Part shown: positions 1-6,792 of the stretch, piece after piece
Position numbering within the stretch: position 1 is the first letter of the stretch
Layout: every line of letters starts with the position of its first letter
Source: JAPULR01 sp963665075
Lineage (GTDB): Bacteria > Chloroflexota > Dehalococcoidia > Lucifugimonadales > GCA-2712585
Length of the DNA: 64,000 nucleotides
Assembly: GCA_963665075.1 (NCBI GenBank)
Contig: OY762063.1
Span: 2,604,001-2,668,000, forward strand
Direction of reading: 5' to 3'
Translations under genes and position numbers: made by a program
Notes under the pieces: generated by a model
The model's database searches: none
Told to the model about the DNA's origin: nothing
Seen by the model: the letters and a program-made list of their open reading frames with translations, nothing else

Positions 1-402
1 TATGCTGCCTGTGGGCTTGAGCGCGCGGTGAAGCTCGACCAGGCGGGGGGCCATCATCACCAGGTAGGCGGTCATGGCGTTGCTGCCGAGGAATTGGCGC
101 ATGGCGGCGACCATCTCCTTCACGTCCAGGGGCGTTTTCGGGTTTTGGATGATGTCGAGTTCGTAGGTGCGTTCCGTTTCCTGGGTCCATTGCCAGGTGT
201 CGGTGAAGGCCTTTATCTGGGCGGGGGAATCTTCGCCGGACTTCTCGCGGAAGAGGACGTTGTAGTTGGCGTTGGAATTGAAGGGCGGGTCCAGGTATAT
301 CAGGTCAACGGATTCGTCGGGCACGTATTCCCGAAGAACGGGGAGGTTGTCGCCGTAGTAGAGGGCGTTGGGGGAGGCGACGTTATCCGGCTGGGTGATG
401 AT
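1..402 (-). CDS. Site-specific DNA-methyltransferase (adenine-specific type), N-terminal part, cut by window edge
   Basis: Read on the minus strand, the N-terminal 134 residues give GDNLPVLREYV, then DLIYLDPPFNSNANYNVLF. This is catalytic motif IV (DPPF) in the form typical of N6-adenine or N4-cytosine methyltransferases of the type III Mod/solitary beta class. The rest of the protein lies before base 1. No ATG, GTG or TTG lies in frame between the upstream stop (427-429) and the conserved region. The AAGGAG ribosome site at 409-414 is 6 nt before an ATC at 402, so initiation may use ATC; the next codon is also ATC. Otherwise the start has been damaged. The partner (restriction subunit or none) is outside the window. 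The family call is firm; type III versus orphan cannot be decided. Confidence 0.85.
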   Translation of the reverse strand, partial: MITQPDNVASPNALYYGDNLPVLREYVPDESVDLIYLDPPFNSNANYNVLFREKSGEDSPAQIKAFTDTWQWTQETERTYELDIIQNPKTPLDVKEMVAAMRQFLGSNAMTAYLVMMAPRLVELHRALKPTGSI

Positions 403-546
403 GGGAGACTCCTTCCGGCTGGCAATTCAATCTGTGGGGAATGATAGCACAAAAGACTACGATGGCAATTCCTGGATGTCAATGGAGACGATGGGGGTAG
501 GGTTGTGCGAACGCATTCCCGTACTATTGCGGAACCCGCGGGGAAG

Positions 547-840
547 CTAGACTTCATCCTCCGGCCAGTCGTCCTCGTCCAGCCAGTCAACTTTCTGTGC
601 GATCTTTATCCATAGACGACGGGTCTGGCGGTTGAACCTGTCCATAGACTTCATGTGCTCCTGGAACTGTTGCATCTGCTCCTCAAACCGATCCATCCGC
701 TCTTGGTGCTGATTTATCTGCCTCTGCTGATTTACCTGGATCAGCTTCACTTCGCGTATCAGTTCCAGGGTGGTCTCTTGCAAGGCCATTATCTGGTTGA
801 TGGTCTGTTCGTTGGCCGCTACTCTGTGTTCAAGCGTCAT
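547..840 (-). CDS. Small coiled-coil protein of unknown function
   Basis: A 97-residue protein whose middle (about residues 15-75) is a heptad-rich, Gln/Met/Arg-rich helix (VNQQRQINQHQERMDRFEEQ), ending in an acidic tail (DWLDEDDWPEDEV). No enzymatic motif or membrane segment is visible. I start it at the second of two close ATGs, because AGGAGG (847-852) directly abuts the first ATG at 846 and sits 6 nt from the one at 840. Such short coiled coils often oligomerise, but no function can be inferred. A second short coiled-coil protein with a membrane tail lies at 54873-55073 and may be of the same general kind. Divergent from the aminotransferase at 970. Confidence 0.6.
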   Translation of the reverse strand: MTLEHRVAANEQTINQIMALQETTLELIREVKLIQVNQQRQINQHQERMDRFEEQMQQFQEHMKSMDRFNRQTRRLWIKIAQKVDWLDEDDWPEDEV

Positions 841-969
841 TGTCATCCTCCTGCACGGCACCAGTATACCACTTGACGAGTTTAGTGAGTTGCATATTGG
901 GGGGATTGGGCATATCATTTCTGGGACTGGTTTGCCAGTCCAGTTTCCAGAAACCGAGGAGGAACGTCA

Positions 970-2280
970 ATGGTAAAGTCTGCTGAAACCCTGGAACGGC
1001 TTTTTGTCGAGAGCCGCCCCAAATCCGCCGCGCTGTTCGAGAGCGGCAAGGACGTAATGCCCGGCGGGGGCATGAAGAGCCTGGGCTATTCGCCGCCCCT
1101 GTACATCGAGCGGGCGGAGGACTGCTATCTGTACGACATCGACGGCTACCGGTACGTCGATTGGATAAACAACGCCTGCACACTGGTGCTGGGCCACAGT
1201 CCCACCGGGGTGGTGGACGCGCTGACGAAGATAGTGCAGAACGGCATCGTGTTCGGGGCGCCCAACACCTATGAGAAGCCGATTGCGGAGCACATCTGCC
1301 AGCGCATTCCGTCCATCGAAAAGGTGCGCTTCACCAACTCCGGCACGGAGGCGGTGATGAACGCGCTGCGGCTGGCGCGGGCCTACACGGGCAAGCCGAA
1401 GATAGCTAAGTTCGAAGGCGGGTTCCACGGCACCACGGACGATGCGGAAATCAGCATCGCGCCGCCGCTGGACGAAGCTGGTTCCGACGAGGCGCCGAAC
1501 GCGGTGGCGGAGTACAAGGGGATCAACCAGGGCACGATCGACAACATCGTGGTTATGCCCTACAACGACCCGGAGGCGGTCGATCTGATTCTATCGGAGA
1601 ACAAGGACGAGATCGCCGGAGTCATCTACGACCCGAAGTCGGGCAACTACGAGATTCCCCACGAGTTCCTGCGGTTCGTCGTGGACAAGTGCAAGGAGTT
1701 GGGGATTCTGTTCATCATGGACGAAGTCAAGAGCCTTCGGGTGTCCTACGGCGGCTTCCAGGAGCTTGCCGGGGTGGACCCGGACATCACCACGCTGGGC
1801 AAGCTGGTGGGCGGCGGAATGCCGGTGGGCGCCTTCGGCGGAAAGTCGCACATCATGGACATGATGAGCGGGGCCGGCGGCATCAGTTCCGGCGGGACGT
1901 ATTCGGGGAATCCGATGACGCTTGCCGCGGGACTGGCGCACATGGAAGAGGCGACCCCCGAGGTGTACGTGCACCTGAAGGCGCTGGGGGAGAGGCTACG
2001 GGACGGGTTGGAGGACGTGTTCGCCCGCGCGAACGTGGCGGCGAGGATCGTCTACACGGAGAACATAATGAGCGCGCACATGACGGCGGATCCGGTTCGG
2101 AATTACCGGGACATCGTGAAGTTCGACAGGGACATGAGGCGTCGGTTGATGCTGGGGATGTTCCTGGAGGGGCACTACGCCCGGGAGCTTCAGGAGATGA
2201 CAACCTCCGCGGCGATGACGAACGAGACGGTGGACGACTTCCTGGCGTCGCTGGAGAAGGTGCTCAACGAGACGGACTAG
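970..2280 (+). CDS. Class III PLP-dependent aminotransferase, glutamate-1-semialdehyde aminomutase-like
   Basis: 436 residues, the usual length for the GSAM branch of class III aminotransferases. The N-terminus has MPGGGMKSLGY, and the PLP-phosphate region is NSGTEAVMNALRLAR. FEGGFHGTTDD matches the GSAM FEGCYHGHxD segment, and the PLP-binding Asp is in IMDEVKSLR. The Schiff-base lysine is in LGKLVGGGMPVGAFGG. The usual DEVMTGFR is altered to DEVKSLR, which argues against true HemL and for a GSAM-like enzyme of unknown substrate. The ATG follows GAGGAGG with 7-nt spacing. No heme genes adjoin it, so I give no symbol. It ends at a hairpin terminator. Fold and cofactor are secure; the substrate is not. 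Confidence 0.85.
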   Translation: MVKSAETLERLFVESRPKSAALFESGKDVMPGGGMKSLGYSPPLYIERAEDCYLYDIDGYRYVDWINNACTLVLGHSPTGVVDALTKIVQNGIVFGAPNTYEKPIAEHICQRIPSIEKVRFTNSGTEAVMNALRLARAYTGKPKIAKFEGGFHGTTDDAEISIAPPLDEAGSDEAPNAVAEYKGINQGTIDNIVVMPYNDPEAVDLILSENKDEIAGVIYDPKSGNYEIPHEFLRFVVDKCKELGILFIMDEVKSLRVSYGGFQELAGVDPDITTLGKLVGGGMPVGAFGGKSHIMDMMSGAGGISSGGTYSGNPMTLAAGLAHMEEATPEVYVHLKALGERLRDGLEDVFARANVAARIVYTENIMSAHMTADPVRNYRDIVKFDRDMRRRLMLGMFLEGHYARELQEMTTSAAMTNETVDDFLASLEKVLNETD

Positions 2281-2303
2281 ATCAGGTTAGAAGCAACTTC
2301 GAG

Positions 2304-2334
2304 GGGAGCGGCGTTGACGCGTCGCTCCCTTTCT
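2304..2334 (+). terminator. Intrinsic terminator after the aminotransferase gene
   Basis: GGGAGCG (2304-2310) pairs with CGCTCCC (2323-2329), with a further GCG/CGC pairing inside, followed by TTTCTT. It lies 24 nt after the stop codon and overlaps the 3' end of the convergent cytochrome gene. Confidence 0.6.
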
Positions 2335-2834
2335 TATTGGGTCGGGAAGGGGGCTTGCTCGCTGGCGAAGGCCTGGGATTCGGTGATGGAGATGCCGCGG
2401 CTGGTCTTGCCTTCCCAGAGGGATTTGACGTAGGTGAGGACGGCGACGATTTCCTGGTGGGTCAGGATTTCGCTGAAGGAGGGCATGAGGCTTTTGTAGC
2501 CGGGGAGGGCGAGTTCGGCGCCGCCGTCGCGGACGATGCGGTAGAGTAGGCCGTCGGAGTGGTGCCAGGTGTGTCCTTCGCCGTTGAGAGGGGGAGCGGG
2601 GAAGGAGCCGTCGGCGTTGCGGACGTGCCAGTTGGGTTGGCCTTCGCCGTTGACGCCGTGGCAGCCGGCGCAGTTGGTTGCGAAGAGGATTTTGCCCTGG
2701 GCGACGGGGTTAGCTGGGGTGGATTGGGCGATGTTCGTGAGTGTGTTGGCGTCATCCTGAGGGGAGGAGCAGGCGAGGAGGGTGGCGAGGGTGATTGTGA
2801 GGATGGGGAGTAGGAGGATGGTGAGGTTCTTCAC
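2334..2834 (-). CDS. Monohaem cytochrome c lipoprotein
   Basis: 166 residues. A hydrophobic N-terminus runs into the lipobox LATLLACSS (Cys22), so the mature protein should be membrane-anchored outside the cytoplasm. One haem-binding motif, CAGCH (Cys55, Cys58, His59), is followed by a likely Met axial ligand in KSLMPSF and the usual C-terminal helix EIVAVLTYVKSLW. This is a class I c-type cytochrome of the small soluble electron-carrier type. The start is GTG at 2834 with GGAG upstream; an ATG start is not available. Its redox partner is not evident from the neighbours, which are convergent or separated by repeats. Confidence 0.85.
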   Translation of the reverse strand: MKNLTILLLPILTITLATLLACSSPQDDANTLTNIAQSTPANPVAQGKILFATNCAGCHGVNGEGQPNWHVRNADGSFPAPPLNGEGHTWHHSDGLLYRIVRDGGAELALPGYKSLMPSFSEILTHQEIVAVLTYVKSLWEGKTSRGISITESQAFASEQAPFPTQ

Positions 2835-2875
2835 TTCGCTGCGCTCCGTTCAGAATGACTGGTTGGATGTGGGGA

Positions 2876-2970
2876 GTCACCCTCACCCCGGCCCTTTCCC
2901 TCAAGGGAGAGTGGGTTATACAAAAATCTCCATTGAGGAGGGAGATGGATTCCCGCCTTCTCGGGAATGA
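2876..2970. repeat. Two intergenic repeat units (CACCCTCA-type and GATTCCCG palindrome)
   Basis: The segment contains a copy of the gagtcacc...cctcaaggga repeat and then the palindrome GATTCCCGCC...CGGGAATGACG. Both recur in most spacers of the window. No gene is supported here. Confidence 0.7.
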
Positions 2971-3028
2971 CGAGAAGTGGGGCGGGATGGCGGTGTTGTG
3001 TCGGACATGACGGTTGGGCGCACGTCGG

Positions 3029-3724
3029 TTAGGCGGGGTGGATGCGGTGGTGGAGGCCGAGGCGGACGTCGGTGGTGACGGCGTGCATTCGCTGGGCCCA
3101 TTCGGTGCCGTTGGCGGCTTTTACGTCGGGGTGGTTGATGGCGTCGGGGTCGTCGAGTTCGTAGATGGAGATCCATTCGGGGTCGAGGCAGGGGGTTCGG
3201 GGATGGAGGCCGGCGCGGCGGCCCAGGCGGGCGCTGCGGAAGCCGGGGACTTTCATCATCAAGGGGACGTGTTCTTCCTCGTGCCACTTTATGAGTTCGT
3301 CGGCGTTGTCGGGGGAGACGTCCATTCGGATGGTGATGAGGTAGGGGCTTTGGACGGCGCCCATTGACTTGGCGGGATCGCGGGGTTCTTCGAAGTCGCG
3401 GGGCGTTTCGTTGATGTTGGCGGTGACGAGCTGATTGTAGAGGGAGGCGGAATGGTTGGAGAAGCCGTGGGAGAGCTTCGGCCCCCAATCGTCGTTTATT
3501 CGGACGTTTTTGTAGGCCTGGGTGGTGAGGAGGTCGATGTCGGGGAGTTCGTAGAGGTGGAGGTAGGCGGGTTCGCCCTTGAGGGAGCGGAAGCGGACGG
3601 CGCTGAGGAAGCCGGATCCGAGGAGGTCGGAGATGTGGCGGGTGTTGTTCCAGAGGTTGGCCTCTTCAGTGACGTCTTCCTGCATGTCGAGGCGGATGGT
3701 GTAGATGATGGGGTGGTTTGGCAT
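3029..3724 (-). CDS. Two-repeat dimeric alpha/beta-barrel (EthD-like) protein
   Basis: 231 residues made of two related ferredoxin-like halves. The first half begins PIIYTIRLDMQEDVTEEANLW and ends LHLYELPDIDL; the second begins PYLITIRMDVSPDNADELIKW and ends ISIYELDDPDA. Each has the strand-helix-strand layout and the 'LYEL/IYELDDP' edge strand of the EthD/ABM superfamily, with the HEEEHVPLMMKVPGF segment typical of EthD-like proteins. The single chain probably forms the barrel that usually needs a homodimer. Catalytic function is unknown; relatives sit beside oxidative degradation genes, as here (LLM oxidoreductase next door). ATG at 3724 follows AAAGGAA. Confidence 0.7.
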   Translation of the reverse strand: MPNHPIIYTIRLDMQEDVTEEANLWNNTRHISDLLGSGFLSAVRFRSLKGEPAYLHLYELPDIDLLTTQAYKNVRINDDWGPKLSHGFSNHSASLYNQLVTANINETPRDFEEPRDPAKSMGAVQSPYLITIRMDVSPDNADELIKWHEEEHVPLMMKVPGFRSARLGRRAGLHPRTPCLDPEWISIYELDDPDAINHPDVKAANGTEWAQRMHAVTTDVRLGLHHRIHPA

Positions 3725-3752
3725 GGGTTGGGTTCCTTTCTGGTTTGGGTTT

Positions 3753-3800
3753 GGGGAGTCACCCCCATCCTAACCTTCCCCCGTCGAGGGGGAAGGGATA
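3753..3800. repeat. GGAGTCACCCCCATCC...GGGGGAAGG intergenic repeat
   Basis: A copy of a palindromic spacer element also seen at 17811, 18726 and 41150. The arms CCTTCCCCC and GGGGGAAGG pair around CGTCGA. Confidence 0.7.
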
Positions 3801-3813
3801 AGAGGGCAGGGGG

Positions 3814-4953
3814 TTAGTTGGGGGCGGTGGGGCGCATGCCTTGGCGGTATCCGGCGATGATGCCGTCGGCGTTCCAGCGTTGGGTCTTGTCCCAGGCGCG
3901 TTGGATGCTGGCGTTCGTGCCTTGCAGGGCGGGCATGACGTATCGGGCGAAGAGTTCCATGCTGTGGTACATCTTCTGGGTGGAGGCCCACTCGTTGATG
4001 GTAATCAGGAAGCCGCCGGCGCCGCCTGCTTCGTCGAAGAGTGCTTGAAGCTGGGAGGCGACGTCGTCGGGGTCGCCGACAATCCAGCCACGGTTGCGGA
4101 CTACTTCCTCGGCGGTCAGGTCGTCAAAGGGCTGGTCGGCGTAGGTCTGGAACTGGCGCTGGCTGCCGTTGCCGAAGTTGTAGCTGACGGAGGTTAGAAT
4201 GCCCTGGCTCACGTCGGCCATAGCCTGTTCGCGGGTCTCGCCTACGTGAACGTAGTGGACGAGACGCCAATCGTCGCGGCTGACGGACTTGCCGGCCTCC
4301 GCGGCGGCGGTCTCGATCACGTCCCACTGCTGGGAGAGGGGGGTGGAGCCGGCGATGGCGGAGTTGACGAGGGACCAGACGGGGAGGCCGTGGCGTCCGG
4401 CCTGGGTGAGGCTGTTGACGCTGCCGGAGCTGGCCATCGCGATGGGGAGACGGGGCTGCTGGTATGACTTGACCATGAGTTCCATTTCGTTGAGCTTCCA
4501 GTAGTCGCCGTCGTAGGTGATGGGGCCGTCGGCTTCGAGGAGCTTGATGATGATGTCGAGGGACTCGTTGGACATGGGGCGGACCTGGTCGACGGATAGT
4601 CCGAATAGCATAAGGTCGGTGGCGAGGACGCCTGGGCCGACGCCCATGACGAGTCTGCCGCGGGTGAGGTGGTCGAGGAAGGCCATGCGCTCGGCGACCT
4701 GGAAGGGGTGGTGGTAGGGGAGGTTGATGACGCCGGTGCCGAGGGTGATGCGTTTGGTCTTGGCGGCGGCCATGGCGATGAAGATGTCCGGGGCGGGGAT
4801 AGTCTCCCAGCCGGCGGAGTGGTGTTCTCCGATGAAGCATTCGTCGAAGCCGAGGTGGTCGACGAATTCGATGAAGTCGAGGTCGCGCTCGAAGGCGAGG
4901 GTGGGGTTTTCGCTGGGGTGATGCAGGGGCATCATGAAGAATCCGAATTTCAT
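3814..4953 (-). CDS. LLM-class (bacterial luciferase-like) flavin-dependent oxidoreductase
   Basis: 379 residues with the luciferase-like TIM barrel: MKFGFFMMPLHHP at strand 1, FDECFIGEHHSAGW (the family's GEHH), KRITLGTGVINLPYHHPFQVAERMAFLDHLTRGR, and GVGPGVLATDLMLFG. These are the FMN/F420-site hallmarks. The protein should be a monooxygenase or dehydrogenase using reduced FMN or F420, acting on an unknown organic substrate in the cytoplasm. ATG at 4953 is preceded by AGGAG at good spacing. It sits upstream of the EthD-like gene on the same strand, about 90 nt apart across a repeat. Family assignment is secure; the substrate cannot be read. Confidence 0.9.
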   Translation of the reverse strand: MKFGFFMMPLHHPSENPTLAFERDLDFIEFVDHLGFDECFIGEHHSAGWETIPAPDIFIAMAAAKTKRITLGTGVINLPYHHPFQVAERMAFLDHLTRGRLVMGVGPGVLATDLMLFGLSVDQVRPMSNESLDIIIKLLEADGPITYDGDYWKLNEMELMVKSYQQPRLPIAMASSGSVNSLTQAGRHGLPVWSLVNSAIAGSTPLSQQWDVIETAAAEAGKSVSRDDWRLVHYVHVGETREQAMADVSQGILTSVSYNFGNGSQRQFQTYADQPFDDLTAEEVVRNRGWIVGDPDDVASQLQALFDEAGGAGGFLITINEWASTQKMYHSMELFARYVMPALQGTNASIQRAWDKTQRWNADGIIAGYRQGMRPTAPN

Positions 4954-6014
4954 GCAGTTCTCCTGGAGGGACGGGATGTAGGGGAATTATAGCAGAGGGC
5001 GGGGTTGAGGCCAATTAAGGGGGTGTTAGGGGAGAGGGATGGGGGAATCGTTTTGGAAAACGAGTATTGGGGTTTTGGGGTGATTTTGTGCCTGAGAGAG
5101 GCGAAATTTGGCGATAATCGTTTTGAAAAAATGAGGAAACGAGTCCCGAATTCTGGTTGATGAGAGGTGGGGGATTTGGTGGATCCTCCTGTGAAGTTGT
5201 GGAGTTCGTATGTATGTTTCACAAGAGGGATGGTAGCAGGGTTGGGGATTTGTGGCAAGGGGTGAGGTGGTAGTTTTGAGGGGATGGTGATGGGGTTGTG
5301 GCACAACGTAGGGGCGACTGGCCGGTCGCCCCTACAACCCATCCTCAGCCCAACCCCACCCGCTCGACCCTTCGTCCTTCGACAAGCTCAGGATGAGATC
5401 AGTGTGAGCGGGGTGGGGTGGATGTCACACCCGGCACTTACGCAAAGGTCTCCGTAGGGACGCCCCTTGTGGTTGCCCTGGATCGTGGTCGCCCAATCCC
5501 CCAACTGCCGTCTCCCATTGCCATAACCCCTATCATATGCTACCCTTCCTGCATGAAACATACATACGCATATAGTAAAGCTGCACGACGCTCCCCTGAA
5601 ATCATCTTCCCCGCGCCCTCACCCGGCTCGCCTCCGTCCAGCGCCGTTGCCTCTATGGTAAAAGCCCCCTATTCGTTCTCACCACAACAATATAACGAAT
5701 GCCGAATTTCGTCCGAATCAGCTATGAAAACCCCCTTCGTATCCCGCCACAGAAAAAAAAGAAGCCAAACGAAACGAATCGCCTCTACTACAACAACACC
5801 CCCCTTCCCCTCACCCTGAGCTTGTCGAAGGGTCGAGCGGCCCCCTCTCACCCCCTCTCCCATCCTGGAGACCTTTGCATAACTTCCTATTCACCCGAAC
5901 ATTCTGTCAAAGAAGCAACGCATTTATATCCAATAGCCCCGCCCCTGGATTCCCGTTTTCACGGGAATGACGAGGTGGAGCGAGGGGGAAGGGAGAATAA
6001 GGAGGGAGAGGGGG
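4954..6014. repeat. 1-kb gene-free spacer packed with repeats
   Basis: I see no credible gene. In order it holds: a half copy of repeat B (about 5150-5270, matching 34060-34175); a GGGGCGACnGGCCGGTCGCCCC palindrome (about 5309-5337); a TTCGACAAGCTCAGG unit (5361-5400); a full inverted copy of repeat B (about 5530-5796, matching 33911-34050 and 54520-54790); another TTCGAC unit (5813-5839); and one end of the MITE-like element (5867-5972). Short open frames here are repeat translations. Confidence 0.75.
5867..5972. mobile_element. MITE-like element, copy lacking one terminal inverted repeat
   Basis: It starts with the terminal repeat GGAGACCTTTGCATAAC and continues with the internal TATTCACCC...TTCTGTCAAAGAA segment and the CCCGTTTTCACGGGAATGACG palindrome shared with the complete copies at 34973-35096 and 55350-55473. 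It lacks the closing GTTATGCAAAGGTCTCC end. Confidence 0.65.
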
Positions 6015-6437
6015 TTACCAGGCGGCGAGGAGGAGGCCGATGATGGCGTAGGAGATGATGGGGTAGCCGATGTTGATGAGTAGGAGGCGGAAGGGACGGC
6101 TTTCGAAGCTGTAGGTGGTGGCGTAGGAGGTTGCGGTGAAGCCTATGCCTACGAGAATGCCGAGGAGGAGTCCTTCGGCGGCGTTGTCGGCGTTCATGCC
6201 CTGGATGAGGAGGGCGAGGACGAAGGTGAAGACGAGGGCCATGACTATGGCGACGACGTAGGGGAACCATTGCATGGTCGTGCCTTTCATGGCTTCCATG
6301 TCTTCCATTGTCAGGCCGACGTCGGCCATCCAGGGCTTGGCCCAGGTGCGATACCAGGCGGCGCCGAGGAGTTGGTTGATGATGACGCCGGCGATGATGG
6401 CGATGTAGTTGAGGGAGGCGAGGTCGAGGTTGCCCAT
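6015..6437 (-). CDS. DUF1761-family membrane protein
   Basis: 140 residues with four predicted membrane helices: about 7-25 (LNYIAIIAGVIINQLLGAAW), 55-78 (PYVVAIVMALVFTFVLALL), 88-108 and 118-138 (NIGYPIISYAIIGLLLAAW). The pattern 'AGxxxNxxLGxxWY...KPWM' near the N-terminus is the DUF1761 signature. Function is unknown. I start it at ATG 6437, with AGGAG 8 nt upstream. A longer open frame to 6932 runs through repeats and the start of the divergent transporter and is not used. It is divergent from the ABC exporter at 6793. Confidence 0.8.
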   Translation of the reverse strand: MGNLDLASLNYIAIIAGVIINQLLGAAWYRTWAKPWMADVGLTMEDMEAMKGTTMQWFPYVVAIVMALVFTFVLALLIQGMNADNAAEGLLLGILVGIGFTATSYATTYSFESRPFRLLLINIGYPIISYAIIGLLLAAW

Positions 6438-6672
6438 GTTTTCTCCTTTTGGGTTGGGGGAGGGTTGGGTTTTGGGGTAGATTATTATGGGAAAGGCGGG
6501 GGATTGCAATGGTGGGGGGGCTCCGGCTCGACCCTTCGACAGGCTCAGGACAGGCTCAGGGTGAGCGGGTGGGTATGGCTGGGGGAGTGGGGTTCTTCGT
6601 CGCGGGGCCTCCTCAGAATGATAGTTAGTGGGGGTGGTTGCTTGGAGGGTGGGTTGGGGGTAGAATCGCAAC

Positions 6673-6792
6673 GGCAAGGCAAGGATAGCAGAGAGTTGGG
6701 TCGCGGCGAGTACGAGTAGATAGGCGGGACGAGGCAAGGCAAGCAAAGCAGAGAGCCGGGTAGCGGTAAACATAATAGAGAGGCGGGGCGCA
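6673..6792. repeat. Two direct 60-bp repeats ending at a start codon
   Basis: Unit 1 (6673-6732) and unit 2 (6733-6792) both begin GGCAAGGCAAG, continue GCAGAGAG..GGGT.GCGG and end AG.GCGGG.CG. Unit 2 ends immediately before the ATG of the ABC exporter at 6793. The upstream part of the 6438-6792 spacer contains a TTCGACAGGCTCAGG repeat (about 6529-6568). Confidence 0.75.

Noticed and set aside
970..2280. hemL (glutamate-1-semialdehyde aminomutase)
   Set aside because: Family resemblance is clear, but the DEVMTGFR motif is altered and no haem genes are nearby, so a gene symbol is not justified.
5418..5819. A 133-codon ORF, and similar ORFs at 33739-34401, 54498-54779 and 5699-6043
   Set aside because: They are translations of repeat B and the TTCGAC repeat; the same peptides recur at each copy in different contexts.
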